A stretch of 64,000 bases of DNA from assembly GCF_001005305.1 (NCBI RefSeq), contig NZ_LBMH01000011.1:51809-115808 (forward strand). The letters are read 5' to 3'. The translations under genes were made by a program, and so were the position numbers. The stretch comes from Kordia zhangzhouensis (lineage in GTDB: Bacteria > Bacteroidota > Bacteroidia > Flavobacteriales > Flavobacteriaceae). The notes below the pieces were generated by a model. The model worked only from the letters and a program-made list of their open reading frames with translations, was not told the origin of the DNA and did no database searches. Below are positions 8,924-17,365 of this stretch, one piece after another; within the stretch, counting starts at the first letter, position 1, and each line of letters starts with the position of its first letter.

Positions 8924-10324
8924 ATGGGGAAAAAACGATTACAAAAAGGCGATATGAAACTTATCAATGCTTGGGCATTTTATGACTGGGCAAACTCTGT
9001 ATATTCGCTTGTTATCAGTACAGCTGTATTTCCTATTTACTATGCAACAATTACAGGTAGTTTTGCGACACGAAGATTAAAAGAAAATCTTACTTCTTTA
9101 GATGCTGATTGGAATATGTTACAACTATATGATTATGCAACAGCTTTTTTCAATTATAAAATCTCTTTTTTAGGAACCGATTGGACACCTGCTACATTAT
9201 ACAACTATACGATTGCTTTTTTTATGGCAATCGTGGCTATTACATCGCCTATTCTGTCTGGTATTGCTGACTATTCTGGAAGTAAGCTCAAATTCTTAAA
9301 GTTCTTTTGTTTATTAGGCTCACTTTCTATCATGGGCTTGTTCTTTTTTGAGGACGAATCCACACTTTGGGTAGGTATTTTATTAACTATTACTTCTGGA
9401 ATTGGCTTCTGGGGAAGTATAGTGTTTTACAATGCCTATTTGCCCGAGGTAGCACATCCTGAACAGCAAGATGCCGCTAGTGCCAAAGGATTCATTATGG
9501 GATATATTGGGTCAATCATTTTATTGGTACTTTGTTTAGTAATCATCATGAATCCAGGGTTGGTAGGTTTGGAAGAAGGTACGCTGCCAACGCGAATTTC
9601 TTTTGTAGTAGTAGGACTGTGGTGGTTAGGTTTTGCACAAATTACCTATCGCAGACTGCCAAATAATGTGCATCAGCGAACACCGCAAAAAGGATATTTA
9701 ACAAGTGGGTTTAAGGAGTTGAGAAAAGTTTGGGACGAATTGATTGATTATCCGCAACTACGCACTTTTTTAATATCATTTTTCTTTTTCAGTGTGGGTG
9801 TACAAACCATTATTTACATGGCAGGAATCTTTGGGAGTTCAGAATTAGGACTGCCTACGACTAATTTGATTGGCGCTATATTGTTGGTGCAATTTGTGGC
9901 TATTTTTGGAGCTTATATTTTTTCGAGAGTTTCGAAGAACTATGGAAACCTTACAGCATTAAAAATAACGATTGTGATATGGGGATTGGTATGTTTTGTT
10001 GCGTTTTCGCTAGATAAATCTCAAGAAAATATAGAGCTTTATTTTTATGCATTGGGCGGATTGATAGGGTTGGTATTAGGAGCTATCCAATCTTTAGCAC
10101 GTTCCACCTATTCTAAATTGTTGCCAGAAACAGAAGATACTGCAACGTATTTTAGTTTTTATGATGTTACTGAAAAAGTAGCCATAGTGTTAGGAATGGT
10201 CGTTTTTGGAGCTTTAAATGCTTTGACGGGCTCTATGCAATGGTCTGTACTATTTTTAGCAATCTTTTTCTTGATTTCGTTTATAGTATTGACTATGATT
10301 AAAAAAACGAAGTACGTTCAGTAA
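8924..10324 (+). CDS. UMF1 family MFS transporter
   Basis: Integral membrane protein (466 aa) of the UMF1/Atg22-like branch of the major facilitator superfamily. The family signature FYDWANSVYSLV lies near the N-terminus, followed by about 11-12 hydrophobic segments; SLARSTYSKLLPE near the C-terminal half is also typical. The substrate is unknown for bacterial members. I chose the ATG at 8924 because the upstream in-frame ATG at 8897 sits in the terminator hairpin; a start at MKLINAWAF (8954) is also possible. It runs convergently into the DUF2867 gene with only 35 bp between and no clear terminator. Confidence 0.87.
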   Translation: MGKKRLQKGDMKLINAWAFYDWANSVYSLVISTAVFPIYYATITGSFATRRLKENLTSLDADWNMLQLYDYATAFFNYKISFLGTDWTPATLYNYTIAFFMAIVAITSPILSGIADYSGSKLKFLKFFCLLGSLSIMGLFFFEDESTLWVGILLTITSGIGFWGSIVFYNAYLPEVAHPEQQDAASAKGFIMGYIGSIILLVLCLVIIMNPGLVGLEEGTLPTRISFVVVGLWWLGFAQITYRRLPNNVHQRTPQKGYLTSGFKELRKVWDELIDYPQLRTFLISFFFFSVGVQTIIYMAGIFGSSELGLPTTNLIGAILLVQFVAIFGAYIFSRVSKNYGNLTALKITIVIWGLVCFVAFSLDKSQENIELYFYALGGLIGLVLGAIQSLARSTYSKLLPETEDTATYFSFYDVTEKVAIVLGMVVFGALNALTGSMQWSVLFLAIFFLISFIVLTMIKKTKYVQ

Positions 10325-10359
10325 TACTTTTTAAACAGGTTCAGATACATTTGAAAGAA

Positions 10360-10914
10360 TCACTTCGATAAAGCATTCGCTTTGTGGTCAATTTGATGGA
10401 CAATTCCTTTAAGCATTTTGGGAACTATCAATTTATGAAACGGCTTTACAGGTAGGAAATACAATTTTCCAAACCAATTATTAAATGTTACAGTAGTAGA
10501 TATAGTTAGTTTTTTTTCAGTAACATTGTCCGCATTACTGTCTTTTAATAAAGAAATTCTAAAGTTTAGATGTTTGTCATCTTCTCCCATAATGACTTCA
10601 TTGGCATTGGTGTGATACACTTTAAAAAGACCAATTCTTTCTCCAGGTTTGCATTGAAAATTGTGAAGTATTCTTTCTCGATCCTGTGTTTTGTTAGGAG
10701 TTTTAAGTCCAAAAATGGAAACAATTTTATTGCGTATGCTAAACAATGTTTCGGTCCATTTTGGAGTTCCATTAAAAAAAGCGATAGCTATATCCTTTGA
10801 ACTAATTTGGTTAAGAGGATCGTGATATATTGTTTGAAAGCTATCAACATATTCAAAATTAGAGTTGTTTAATATGGATTCTTTGGGTAAGGATACTTTT
10901 TTTGTTTTCATCAA
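10360..10914 (-). CDS. DUF2867 domain-containing protein
   Basis: A 184-aa protein that matches the DUF2867 pattern as I recall it: MGEDDKHLNFRISLL, then TTVTFNNWFGKLYFLPVKPFHKLIVPKML. There is no signal peptide or membrane segment. Domain members are often found as short cytoplasmic proteins or fused to NAD-binding domains, but their function is unknown. It is monocistronic, with a 520-bp gap upstream that contains no clear promoter of the TAnnTTTG type. A family search would confirm or refute the domain. Confidence 0.65.
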   Translation of the reverse strand: MMKTKKVSLPKESILNNSNFEYVDSFQTIYHDPLNQISSKDIAIAFFNGTPKWTETLFSIRNKIVSIFGLKTPNKTQDRERILHNFQCKPGERIGLFKVYHTNANEVIMGEDDKHLNFRISLLKDSNADNVTEKKLTISTTVTFNNWFGKLYFLPVKPFHKLIVPKMLKGIVHQIDHKANALSK

Positions 10915-11213
10915 AAAGGTTCATAAATGACACAACAATTGTTCATGCAAAAAGTCTGTATAAAGCTACCTTAATCTACAATAATATCAAAAGGAAAAAG
11001 GATATTTATGATAGCGTTTTATAGTAAAATATCAATGTTGTTTTTGGTATAAAAACTTGTCAAGATTGCAGTAAATTTTCACATGTTTTAATTCAGCGTT
11101 GTATCTTGTGCTAGTAGGAATAAAGGAAAGACAGAAAACTACCATGAATAGAAATCATTAAAACATTTCGACGAAAGTGTAGGAGTATTTTAAATCTCGA
11201 TTATCGAGTAAAT

Positions 11214-11372
11214 ATGAAATTTTTAGAAATGAATTTGCATTCCCCCAAAACGTCACAAATTACAAAGCGTCATACACTTGAAACCCTTGTAAACAAAGGT
11301 TTTGCAAAGTATGTAAAAAAGCTCAGCAAGTTTTTGATAAAACCTGCTGAGCTTTTGGTCATTTCTTGCTGA
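11214..11372 (+). CDS. Possible small protein of 52 residues (doubtful)
   Basis: An ATG-initiated frame begins MKFLEMNLHSPK and has a basic, hydrophobic second half (KYVKKLSKFLIKPAELL). It ends inside the second terminator hairpin. No family is recognised, and no promoter or ribosome site stands out. Its last third is encoded by the hairpin arms, so it is probably fortuitous, but a plus-strand terminator with no other plus-strand gene for a kilobase makes a short transcript possible here. Confidence 0.2.
   Translation: MKFLEMNLHSPKTSQITKRHTLETLVNKGFAKYVKKLSKFLIKPAELLVISC
11317..11356 (-). terminator. Terminator hairpin ending the sigma-operon transcript
   Basis: A 12-bp stem (11317-11328 with 11345-11356) can extend through GTTTT/AAAAC. 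On the minus strand it is followed by a T-run (the A-run at 11315-11320). It lies about 80 bp past the end of the minus-strand DUF2807 gene, so it probably ends that operon. Confidence 0.65.
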
Positions 11373-11405
11373 GGTTTTACTCAAAACCTCAGCAGCTTTT
11401 TTTGA
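11367..11405 (+). terminator. Plus-strand intrinsic terminator without an obvious gene
   Basis: A perfect 12-bp stem (11367-11378 with 11383-11394) and 4-base loop are followed by GC and eight Ts on the plus strand. No plus-strand gene ends nearby; it may terminate a small RNA or block antisense transcription into the sigma operon. Confidence 0.6.
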
Positions 11406-11436
11406 CGTCTTACGTTGAATGTATTTTTATCGCTTT

Positions 11437-12174
11437 TTAATTTGCAGAAATACTTCCAGATCCAGAAACTTTTGTGTCTTCTTTACTTGGATTTCCTTTA
11501 TAAGTAATATCTCCAGAACCTGCCACGCGCGCTTTTAAATTATCTGTTACATTCACTCGAATATCTCCAGAGCCAGCCAAACTTACTTCTGCATTTCTAG
11601 CTTGAAGTTTGTAAGCATGAATATCTCCAGAACCTGCCAATTTAATTTCTGCTTCGTCAGCATTTCCACGAGCTGTCATATCTCCAGAACCTGATACTGC
11701 CATTTTTAGTTTTCGGGCATCAACATCAATAATAATGTCACCAGAACCCGCAAGTGCCATGTTAAACTCATTAGCCTTAATGACATCTTTTGTATATACA
11801 TCACCAGAACCTGCTAAAGCAACCGTGCTAATTTCCTCAAAAGGAACTGTGATAAGTAATTTTTTACCATTACTTACACGTAAGTTATAGCCTTTTTTTA
11901 CTTTAATTTTTAATTTGTCGTCTTTTACTTCGGTTTCAATGTATTCTAAAAGATTAGATTCTCCATGTAACGTAATACGACCTTCGGTACCTGCTACTAG
12001 CTCTACATCAAAAGAGCCTGCAACACTAACAACATCATAATCAGAAGTAGTTCGAGTGATTGTTGTCATGTTTCCATTTCCTTTAATTTTTTTTCCTTTT
12101 CCCCAGCCCCATTGAGCGTGTGAAACAGTGGTTGCTAATAAAAGCGCTACGATAAATACTGTTGTTTTTTTCAT
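11437..12174 (-). CDS. Secreted DUF2807 protein with GSGD repeats
   Basis: A 245-aa secreted protein with a signal peptide ending near SHAQ. The body is the DUF2807 (head GIN/autotransporter-adhesin-like) fold: seven copies of a roughly 20-residue repeat built on [LV][AS]GSGD, from LAGSGDVYT to VSGSGSISAN, which should form a right-handed beta-helix. The function is unknown; family members are extracytoplasmic and often adjoin ECF sigma or anti-sigma genes. It is the last of four genes with the sigma factor, the membrane protein and another beta-repeat protein, 45 bp after the previous stop, and a terminator follows. The repeat is visible in DNA as recurring TCTCCAGAACC words. Confidence 0.85.
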   Translation of the reverse strand: MKKTTVFIVALLLATTVSHAQWGWGKGKKIKGNGNMTTITRTTSDYDVVSVAGSFDVELVAGTEGRITLHGESNLLEYIETEVKDDKLKIKVKKGYNLRVSNGKKLLITVPFEEISTVALAGSGDVYTKDVIKANEFNMALAGSGDIIIDVDARKLKMAVSGSGDMTARGNADEAEIKLAGSGDIHAYKLQARNAEVSLAGSGDIRVNVTDNLKARVAGSGDITYKGNPSKEDTKVSGSGSISAN

Positions 12175-12219
12175 GATGTTTCTTTTTTTAAGTCTGTTTG
12201 TTTTTTGATGATATGTGTA

Positions 12220-13314
12220 TTAAAGTTTTTCAAATCGAACACTTCCGTATTCAGAATCGATAGTGATATTGTTATTACTTTTGCTACTTCCGTAATGCCC
12301 TACATAATAACGTTCTCCATCTTCAACTCGTTTTTTGTTAAAAGAAAAATCTTCTTCTCCTTTTATGCTAGCGTATTCTAAAATCAATTCAAAATTGAAG
12401 TAGTATTGTGGTTGATAGCCTATTTTAATACCTGCATATTCAGATTCAATACGAATATTTCCTGCATCTTTGGTCATTTCTGCAATTTTGATAGAACCAT
12501 AATCTGCTACAATTTCAACGTTTCCGGTAATAGTCCCTAAACGAAGAGATAAATAATCACCTGTGCCATTTACGTGATTGGCTTTGTCAATTTGCAAATT
12601 GTTATAGTCGCAATTGTATTCTATATTTCTAACTGTGCCAAAGCGTGATTTCGTATAATCTGCATTCAATCGAATATCTTCTGCGGTATGAATCATAAAA
12701 GAGGAATAATCTGCATTAATCTTTCCACTTTTCATAGAAGCAACTGTTACAGTACTAGTAGAGTAGTCAAAGTTCAATGTGTTGTGATCTGCAAGTAATT
12801 CTCCAATTTCCATTGTTCCATAATCGCAACTTAGAGTAGCTCTATTTTCAGCACGGTCTAAGAAAATAGCGCCATAATCATTGGAAATATTTAACTCATT
12901 TCCTTTAGGAAACTTAATAGTATAGTGTACAGTCATACGGATTTTAGAATTGTTATTCCATTTCCACCATTTTTTAGAACCTGTATTAAAATTGGTCTTA
13001 GCACTTACCATTGAAGCAGAATTTTCAAAATCAACGTCAATTTGTGATAAACGCTCGGCTACTTTACTTTCAGAATTTCCATTGGTTTTGATAGTCACTT
13101 CAATCGCCACTGTATTTTTGTCCCAAGAAGTCAGTTGAATATTTCCATAACTGCTCGATACTTTTAGCAACGCATCTGAATTAACAGAAAACTCTTTAGT
13201 AATGGTTTTTTCTTTAGTATATTTTCCAGTAAAATCATTGTCACCATTACTTCCTAATAATAGAAAAGGTAATAATACACTACAGATTATTAGTTTATAT
13301 AATTGTTTGTTCAT
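12220..13314 (-). CDS. Secreted beta-repeat protein (DUF4097-like)
   Basis: A 364-aa protein with a signal peptide (hydrophobic stretch LIICSVLLPFLLLG). The mature part alternates short beta-strands with recurring DYGxI/DYSS/EYAGI-type turns (NDYGAIFL, CDYGTMEI, ADYGSIKI, EYASIKG, SEYGSVRF), the pattern of DUF4097-type beta-helical proteins. No catalytic motif is seen. Its start overlaps the end of the anti-sigma-like gene by 20 bp, showing translational linkage. It probably acts in the periplasm or at the cell surface; whether it is a target of, or a ligand for, the sigma/anti-sigma pair is unknown. Confidence 0.75.
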   Translation of the reverse strand: MNKQLYKLIICSVLLPFLLLGSNGDNDFTGKYTKEKTITKEFSVNSDALLKVSSSYGNIQLTSWDKNTVAIEVTIKTNGNSESKVAERLSQIDVDFENSASMVSAKTNFNTGSKKWWKWNNNSKIRMTVHYTIKFPKGNELNISNDYGAIFLDRAENRATLSCDYGTMEIGELLADHNTLNFDYSTSTVTVASMKSGKINADYSSFMIHTAEDIRLNADYTKSRFGTVRNIEYNCDYNNLQIDKANHVNGTGDYLSLRLGTITGNVEIVADYGSIKIAEMTKDAGNIRIESEYAGIKIGYQPQYYFNFELILEYASIKGEEDFSFNKKRVEDGERYYVGHYGSSKSNNNITIDSEYGSVRFEKL

Positions 13315-13858
13315 TTTTAAATAATTTTAATTCATCGATTTGAGTGAGTACACTTTCTACAAGATCAATCCGTAATTGGAAATTAATGACCATTGCATGT
13401 AAAATTCGCTTGTCTTCACCGCGTTCAACGAGTTGTTTTTTTAGGTTATTATAGTCTTTTTCAAGTCGCTCTAGTTGTATCAAAGCATCTTGAATAATTT
13501 CTTTAGTATCTTCATTTTCAGCTGCTTTTACTTTAGCGATTTCTTTTTCTAACAAAGAAGCAAAATATACTTGTGATTTTTGTACTTCTGGCGAAAGTGT
13601 AACGTTTGTTTCTTCTGCAGAAGTGTTCAAATTGATTCCAATTAAAATTCCAAGACTTACCAAAATCACACAAGCGGCAGCCATTTGTTTCCACCAAGTA
13701 AATAAAACTACAGGTTTTGAAGCTTCTTTCTTAGCCCCAGCTTGCTGTTGCTGAATTTTTGCTAAGAAACGATTTTGATGTCCCATGTGTGGTATTTCAA
13801 TATCAAAATCGTTTTGCAAGCGTTCAAACAAATTTGTAATGTTGTCTTTCTCTTTCAT
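13295..13858 (-). CDS. Single-pass membrane protein, probable anti-sigma factor
   Basis: A 187-aa protein with an N-terminal cytoplasmic part (about residues 1-50, FERLQNDFDIE), one membrane segment (WWKQMAAACVILVSLGILIGI, about 50-70), and an extracytoplasmic helical part rich in charged residues (LEKEIAKVKAAENEDTKEII). It lacks an obvious zinc-binding HxxxCxxC motif, so it is anti-sigma by context rather than by motif. The start overlaps the sigma gene stop by 4 bp (ATGA), and its end overlaps the next gene. This order and topology are typical of regulators that hold an ECF sigma factor at the membrane until an envelope signal arrives. Confidence 0.65.
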   Translation of the reverse strand: MKEKDNITNLFERLQNDFDIEIPHMGHQNRFLAKIQQQQAGAKKEASKPVVLFTWWKQMAAACVILVSLGILIGINLNTSAEETNVTLSPEVQKSQVYFASLLEKEIAKVKAAENEDTKEIIQDALIQLERLEKDYNNLKKQLVERGEDKRILHAMVINFQLRIDLVESVLTQIDELKLFKNEQTII

Positions 13859-14409
13859 ACGTATACTTCTAGTTTTCGTCTCAAACTTTCTTTGGCTCGC
13901 GAAATGGTCGTTCTACAACTTGCGTAGCTTATATCAAGTATTGAGCAGATTTCCTCATAATCATAGCCTTCAATTAAATGTAAGGTCAAAGAAACTCTGT
14001 AATTGTCTTTCAGTGTTTTCAAAGTTTGCAATACTTTTTGAGCCTGTAAGCTTGTAAACTCTTCATCCGAAGCAATTCCTTCATTATCTTCGACCTTATG
14101 TAATAAAGTATCGATAGGAACTTCTTCTTTTCGCTGTTGTTTTTTGTACAAATAAATACTGCGATTCACTACGATTTTTTTTAGCCATGCACCGAAGGAA
14201 ACTTCTTCGCTAAAAGAATCTAGCTTGGTAAAAGCGCTTAAAAAAGCTTCTTGCATAGCATCTTCAGCTTCTGCGCTATCTTTTAAAATACGAAATGCAG
14301 TATTGTACATCGCATGATAATAACGATTGTATACTTCCATTTGCGCAGCTTGATTTCCTTCCTTGCACAACGTAATGAGTTGTTCAGTATGTAACTTTTG
14401 GTGGCTCAA
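13855..14409 (-). CDS. ECF-type RNA polymerase sigma-70 factor
   Basis: Extracytoplasmic-function sigma factor (184 aa). Region 2 is seen in YHAMYNTAFRILKDSAEAEDAMQEAFLSAF (about residues 28-58) and region 4 in TLHLIEGYDYEEICSILDISYASCRTTISRAKESLRRKL at the C-terminus. It should direct RNA polymerase to a small regulon, probably including its own operon. It is first of four minus-strand genes with 4- to 20-bp overlaps through the first three. Upstream, on the minus strand near 14440-14450, TGTAACAATT resembles the GTAAC-type -35 of some Bacteroidota ECF promoters; this is weak. It is divergent from lon. Confidence 0.93.
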   Translation of the reverse strand: MSHQKLHTEQLITLCKEGNQAAQMEVYNRYYHAMYNTAFRILKDSAEAEDAMQEAFLSAFTKLDSFSEEVSFGAWLKKIVVNRSIYLYKKQQRKEEVPIDTLLHKVEDNEGIASDEEFTSLQAQKVLQTLKTLKDNYRVSLTLHLIEGYDYEEICSILDISYASCRTTISRAKESLRRKLEVYV

Positions 14410-14461
14410 AAAGTTTAGTTTATTGTAAAGAGTAATGAGAAATTGAATTGTTACACTTTAG

Positions 14462-14494
14462 CCTAAAAATATTTAATATTTATTATTTTTTAGG
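14462..14494. other. Inverted repeat between sigma gene and lon
   Basis: CCTAAAAA (14462-14469) and TTTTTAGG (14487-14494) are perfect 8-bp arms around an AT-only 17-base loop. It lies 50-85 bp upstream of the sigma factor gene and could act as a hairpin or operator. There is nothing more to support a function. Confidence 0.35.
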
Positions 14495-14621
14495 TCTTTT
14501 GAGGAGAAAGCTTGGCATAGGAATTGTCTTAAGAATAGTGAAAAATATGTCTAGATTAAGGCTTTTGGCTGATTTTGAGCATATTTGCAAACATAAAGAA
14601 TAAATAAAATGATAGATCTTA

Positions 14622-14640
14622 TTCTGTTAATATGACAGAA
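14622..14640. promoter_or_regulatory. Inverted repeat upstream of lon, possible operator
   Basis: TTCTGT-N7-ACAGAA (6-bp arms, 19 bp in all) ends 17 bp before the lon start codon. The size and spacing suit a dimeric repressor or stress regulator, or a 5' mRNA hairpin near the ribosome site. Confidence 0.4.
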
Positions 14641-14657
14641 TGACTTAGAATATACCT

Positions 14658-17111
14658 ATGAGCGAAACGAAATTTTTAAATATAGACAGTTTGTCATTTC
14701 AATCTATTGACGAAGATGCAGAATTAATTCCGTTAATGACACCTGAAGATGAAGAAGAAATTAATAGGGAAGAATTACCTAAAATATTGCCGATATTACC
14801 ATTGCGCAATACGGTATTGTTTCCAGGTGTAGTGATTCCGATTACGGCAGGAAGAGACAAATCCATTCAACTAATCAAAGATGCCAACAACGGCGGAAAA
14901 GTAATTGGAGTAGTTTCTCAAAAAGACGAAGACGTCGAAAATCCTACCTTAGAAGATATCAATACCTTAGGAACAGTTGCACGAATTTTACGGGTTTTGC
15001 AAATGCCTGATGGAAACACTACTATCATCATTCAAGGAAAAAAGCGTTTTGAAATTGACGAAATGTTACGGGAAAATCCATACATGGAAGCCACCGTACG
15101 GGAAGTGCCTGAAACACGACCAATTCCGTCCGATGATGAATTTGGTGCTATTTTAGACTCAATTAAAGAGTTGGCACTGCAAATTATTAAGGAAAGTCCA
15201 AACATTCCTTCGGAAGCTTCTTTTGCAATTAAAAATATTGAAAGTTCTTCGTTTTTGATCAATTTTATTTCCTCAAACATGAACTTGACAGTCAAGGAAA
15301 AGCAAGGATTATTGGCAATTCCAGACTTGAAACAACGCGCTTTAGCAACTTTGAAGTTCATGAATTTGGAAAAGCAAAAGCTTGAAATTAAGAATGATAT
15401 CCAATCAAAAGTTCGTAACGATCTCGATCAGCAACAGCGTGAATATTTCTTGCATCAACAAATGAAAACCATTCAAGAAGAATTGGGTGGAGGTGTTTCG
15501 TATGAGCAAGAAGTAGAGGAAATGCGTATTCGCAGTAAAAAGAAAAAGTGGGACGAAAAAGTAAAAAAACACTTTGACAAAGAACTTGCAAAAATGCAGC
15601 GAATGAACCCGCAAGTTGCAGAATATTCAATTCAACGAAATTATTTGGAGCTATTTTTAGATTTACCTTGGAATGAGTTCAGCAAAGATAAATTTGATCT
15701 TAAAAAAGCACAAACAATTTTAGATAGAGATCACTCTGGGTTGGAAGATGTAAAAAAACGTATCATTGAGTATTTGGCAGTACTCAAACTTCGAAATGAT
15801 ATGAAATCGCCTATTCTTTGTTTATACGGACCTCCTGGTGTAGGAAAAACATCTTTGGGAAAATCAATAGCTGAAGCATTAGGTAGAGAGTATGTGCGTA
15901 TTTCTTTAGGTGGATTACGAGACGAAGCAGAAATCAGAGGTCATCGTAAAACTTATATTGGGGCAATGCCTGGTCGAATTATTCAAAGCTTAAAAAAAGC
16001 GGGCACTTCCAATCCTGTATTTGTATTGGATGAGATTGATAAATTATCAAGCAGTCATAATGGCGATCCTTCATCTGCGATGTTAGAAGTATTAGATCCA
16101 GAGCAGAATACCGAATTCTATGATAATTTCTTAGAAATGGGATACGACTTATCAAAAGTCATGTTTATAGCTACTGCCAATAGTTTAAGTACCATTCAAC
16201 CAGCATTGCGTGATCGAATGGAAATTATCAATGTAACAGGATATACGACAGAAGAAAAAATAGAAATTGCTGGGAAACATTTGTTAGGAAAGCAATTAAA
16301 AGAACATGGACTAACAAGTAAAGATCTTAAAATAGAAAAGAAGCAACTAGAAAAAATCATTGAAGGATACACGCGTGAAAGTGGTGTTCGTGGATTGGAA
16401 AAGCAGATTGCAAAAATGGTACGCTATGCTGCAAAATCTATAGCGATGGAAGATGCATATGAGAAAAAAGTAACTAATAAAATTGTTGAAGAAGTACTTG
16501 GTCCTCCAAAACTTGAACGTAATAAATACGAAAATAATGATGTAGCAGGTGTGGTTACAGGATTGGCATGGACAAGTGTTGGTGGAGATATCTTGTTTAT
16601 AGAATCAACTCTATCAAAAGGGAAAGGGAATTTGACCATTACTGGAAATTTAGGAAAAGTAATGAAGGAATCTGCAACAATTGCTATGGAATATATAAAA
16701 TCTAATGCAGATATGTTAGGTGTTGAGCCAGAAGTATTTTCCAAATACAATGTACATATTCACGTACCTGAAGGAGCTACTCCAAAAGACGGACCAAGTG
16801 CAGGGATTACAATGTTGACTTCTTTAGTGTCGTTATTTACACAAAAAAGAGTGAAAAAAGATATTGCAATGACAGGAGAAATTACGCTAAGAGGAAAGGT
16901 GTTGCCTGTTGGAGGCATCAAAGAAAAGATTTTGGCAGCCAAACGAGCAGGTATCAAGGAGATAATTTTATGTGAACAAAATGAACGTGATATCTTGGAA
17001 ATCAAACCATCATATTTAAAAGGTGTAACATTTCATTATGTTTCAGAAATGAGTGAAGTAGTCAAACATGCAATTACAGATGAGGATGTAAAAAATCACA
17101 AAGAATTGTAA
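14658..17111 (+). CDS. lon: ATP-dependent Lon protease
   Basis: Lon (817 aa) degrades misfolded and short-lived regulatory proteins in the cytoplasm. The N-terminal substrate domain begins at LPILPLRNTVLFPGVVIP (about residues 44-60). The AAA module has Walker A GPPGVGKT and Walker B VFVLDEIDK. The protease domain has the catalytic serine in KDGPSAGIT (S714) and lysine in GGIKEK (about K757). Length is normal. It is a single gene, divergent from the ECF sigma operon, with an inverted repeat just upstream and a large terminator hairpin downstream. Confidence 0.98.
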   Translation: MSETKFLNIDSLSFQSIDEDAELIPLMTPEDEEEINREELPKILPILPLRNTVLFPGVVIPITAGRDKSIQLIKDANNGGKVIGVVSQKDEDVENPTLEDINTLGTVARILRVLQMPDGNTTIIIQGKKRFEIDEMLRENPYMEATVREVPETRPIPSDDEFGAILDSIKELALQIIKESPNIPSEASFAIKNIESSSFLINFISSNMNLTVKEKQGLLAIPDLKQRALATLKFMNLEKQKLEIKNDIQSKVRNDLDQQQREYFLHQQMKTIQEELGGGVSYEQEVEEMRIRSKKKKWDEKVKKHFDKELAKMQRMNPQVAEYSIQRNYLELFLDLPWNEFSKDKFDLKKAQTILDRDHSGLEDVKKRIIEYLAVLKLRNDMKSPILCLYGPPGVGKTSLGKSIAEALGREYVRISLGGLRDEAEIRGHRKTYIGAMPGRIIQSLKKAGTSNPVFVLDEIDKLSSSHNGDPSSAMLEVLDPEQNTEFYDNFLEMGYDLSKVMFIATANSLSTIQPALRDRMEIINVTGYTTEEKIEIAGKHLLGKQLKEHGLTSKDLKIEKKQLEKIIEGYTRESGVRGLEKQIAKMVRYAAKSIAMEDAYEKKVTNKIVEEVLGPPKLERNKYENNDVAGVVTGLAWTSVGGDILFIESTLSKGKGNLTITGNLGKVMKESATIAMEYIKSNADMLGVEPEVFSKYNVHIHVPEGATPKDGPSAGITMLTSLVSLFTQKRVKKDIAMTGEITLRGKVLPVGGIKEKILAAKRAGIKEIILCEQNERDILEIKPSYLKGVTFHYVSEMSEVVKHAITDEDVKNHKEL

Positions 17112-17142
17112 TTCATAAAGAATCTTTGTTTAATAAAATACA

Positions 17143-17200
17143 AAGCGTTTTATAGAAGTTTCTGTTAGCTACTGAAATTTTTATAAAACGTTTCTTTTTT
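17143..17200 (+). terminator. Large terminator hairpin after lon
   Basis: A stem of about 19 bp with two mismatches (17143-17162 with 17174-17193) and an 11-base loop is followed by a T-rich tail (CTTTTTTG). Confidence 0.75.
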
Positions 17201-17365
17201 GTACATCTTCGTATTAAAGAAAAGCTTTTCAAAGCGAGCTAAAGTACTTTTGAATTTAATCTTAAAAAATAACAGGCAAAAAGTATATATTCGTGATTTT
17301 ATAATTGGTGTAAAATATTTACAATATCTGAACGTTTTCAGTAAAGATTTTAGTTACTTTGTCAC

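Larger units (their letters stand above)
10915..11436. other. Long intergenic region with tandem hairpins
   Basis: 522 bp between two minus-strand genes. The left 280 bp is AT-rich with no recognised feature. The right part has a possible 52-codon plus-strand frame (11214-11372), an imperfect 10-bp hairpin at about 11281-11301, and two strong adjacent hairpins (11317-11356 and 11367-11394) that share the word CTCAGCA/TGCTGAG. One is oriented to stop minus transcription and the other plus transcription. Confidence 0.6.
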
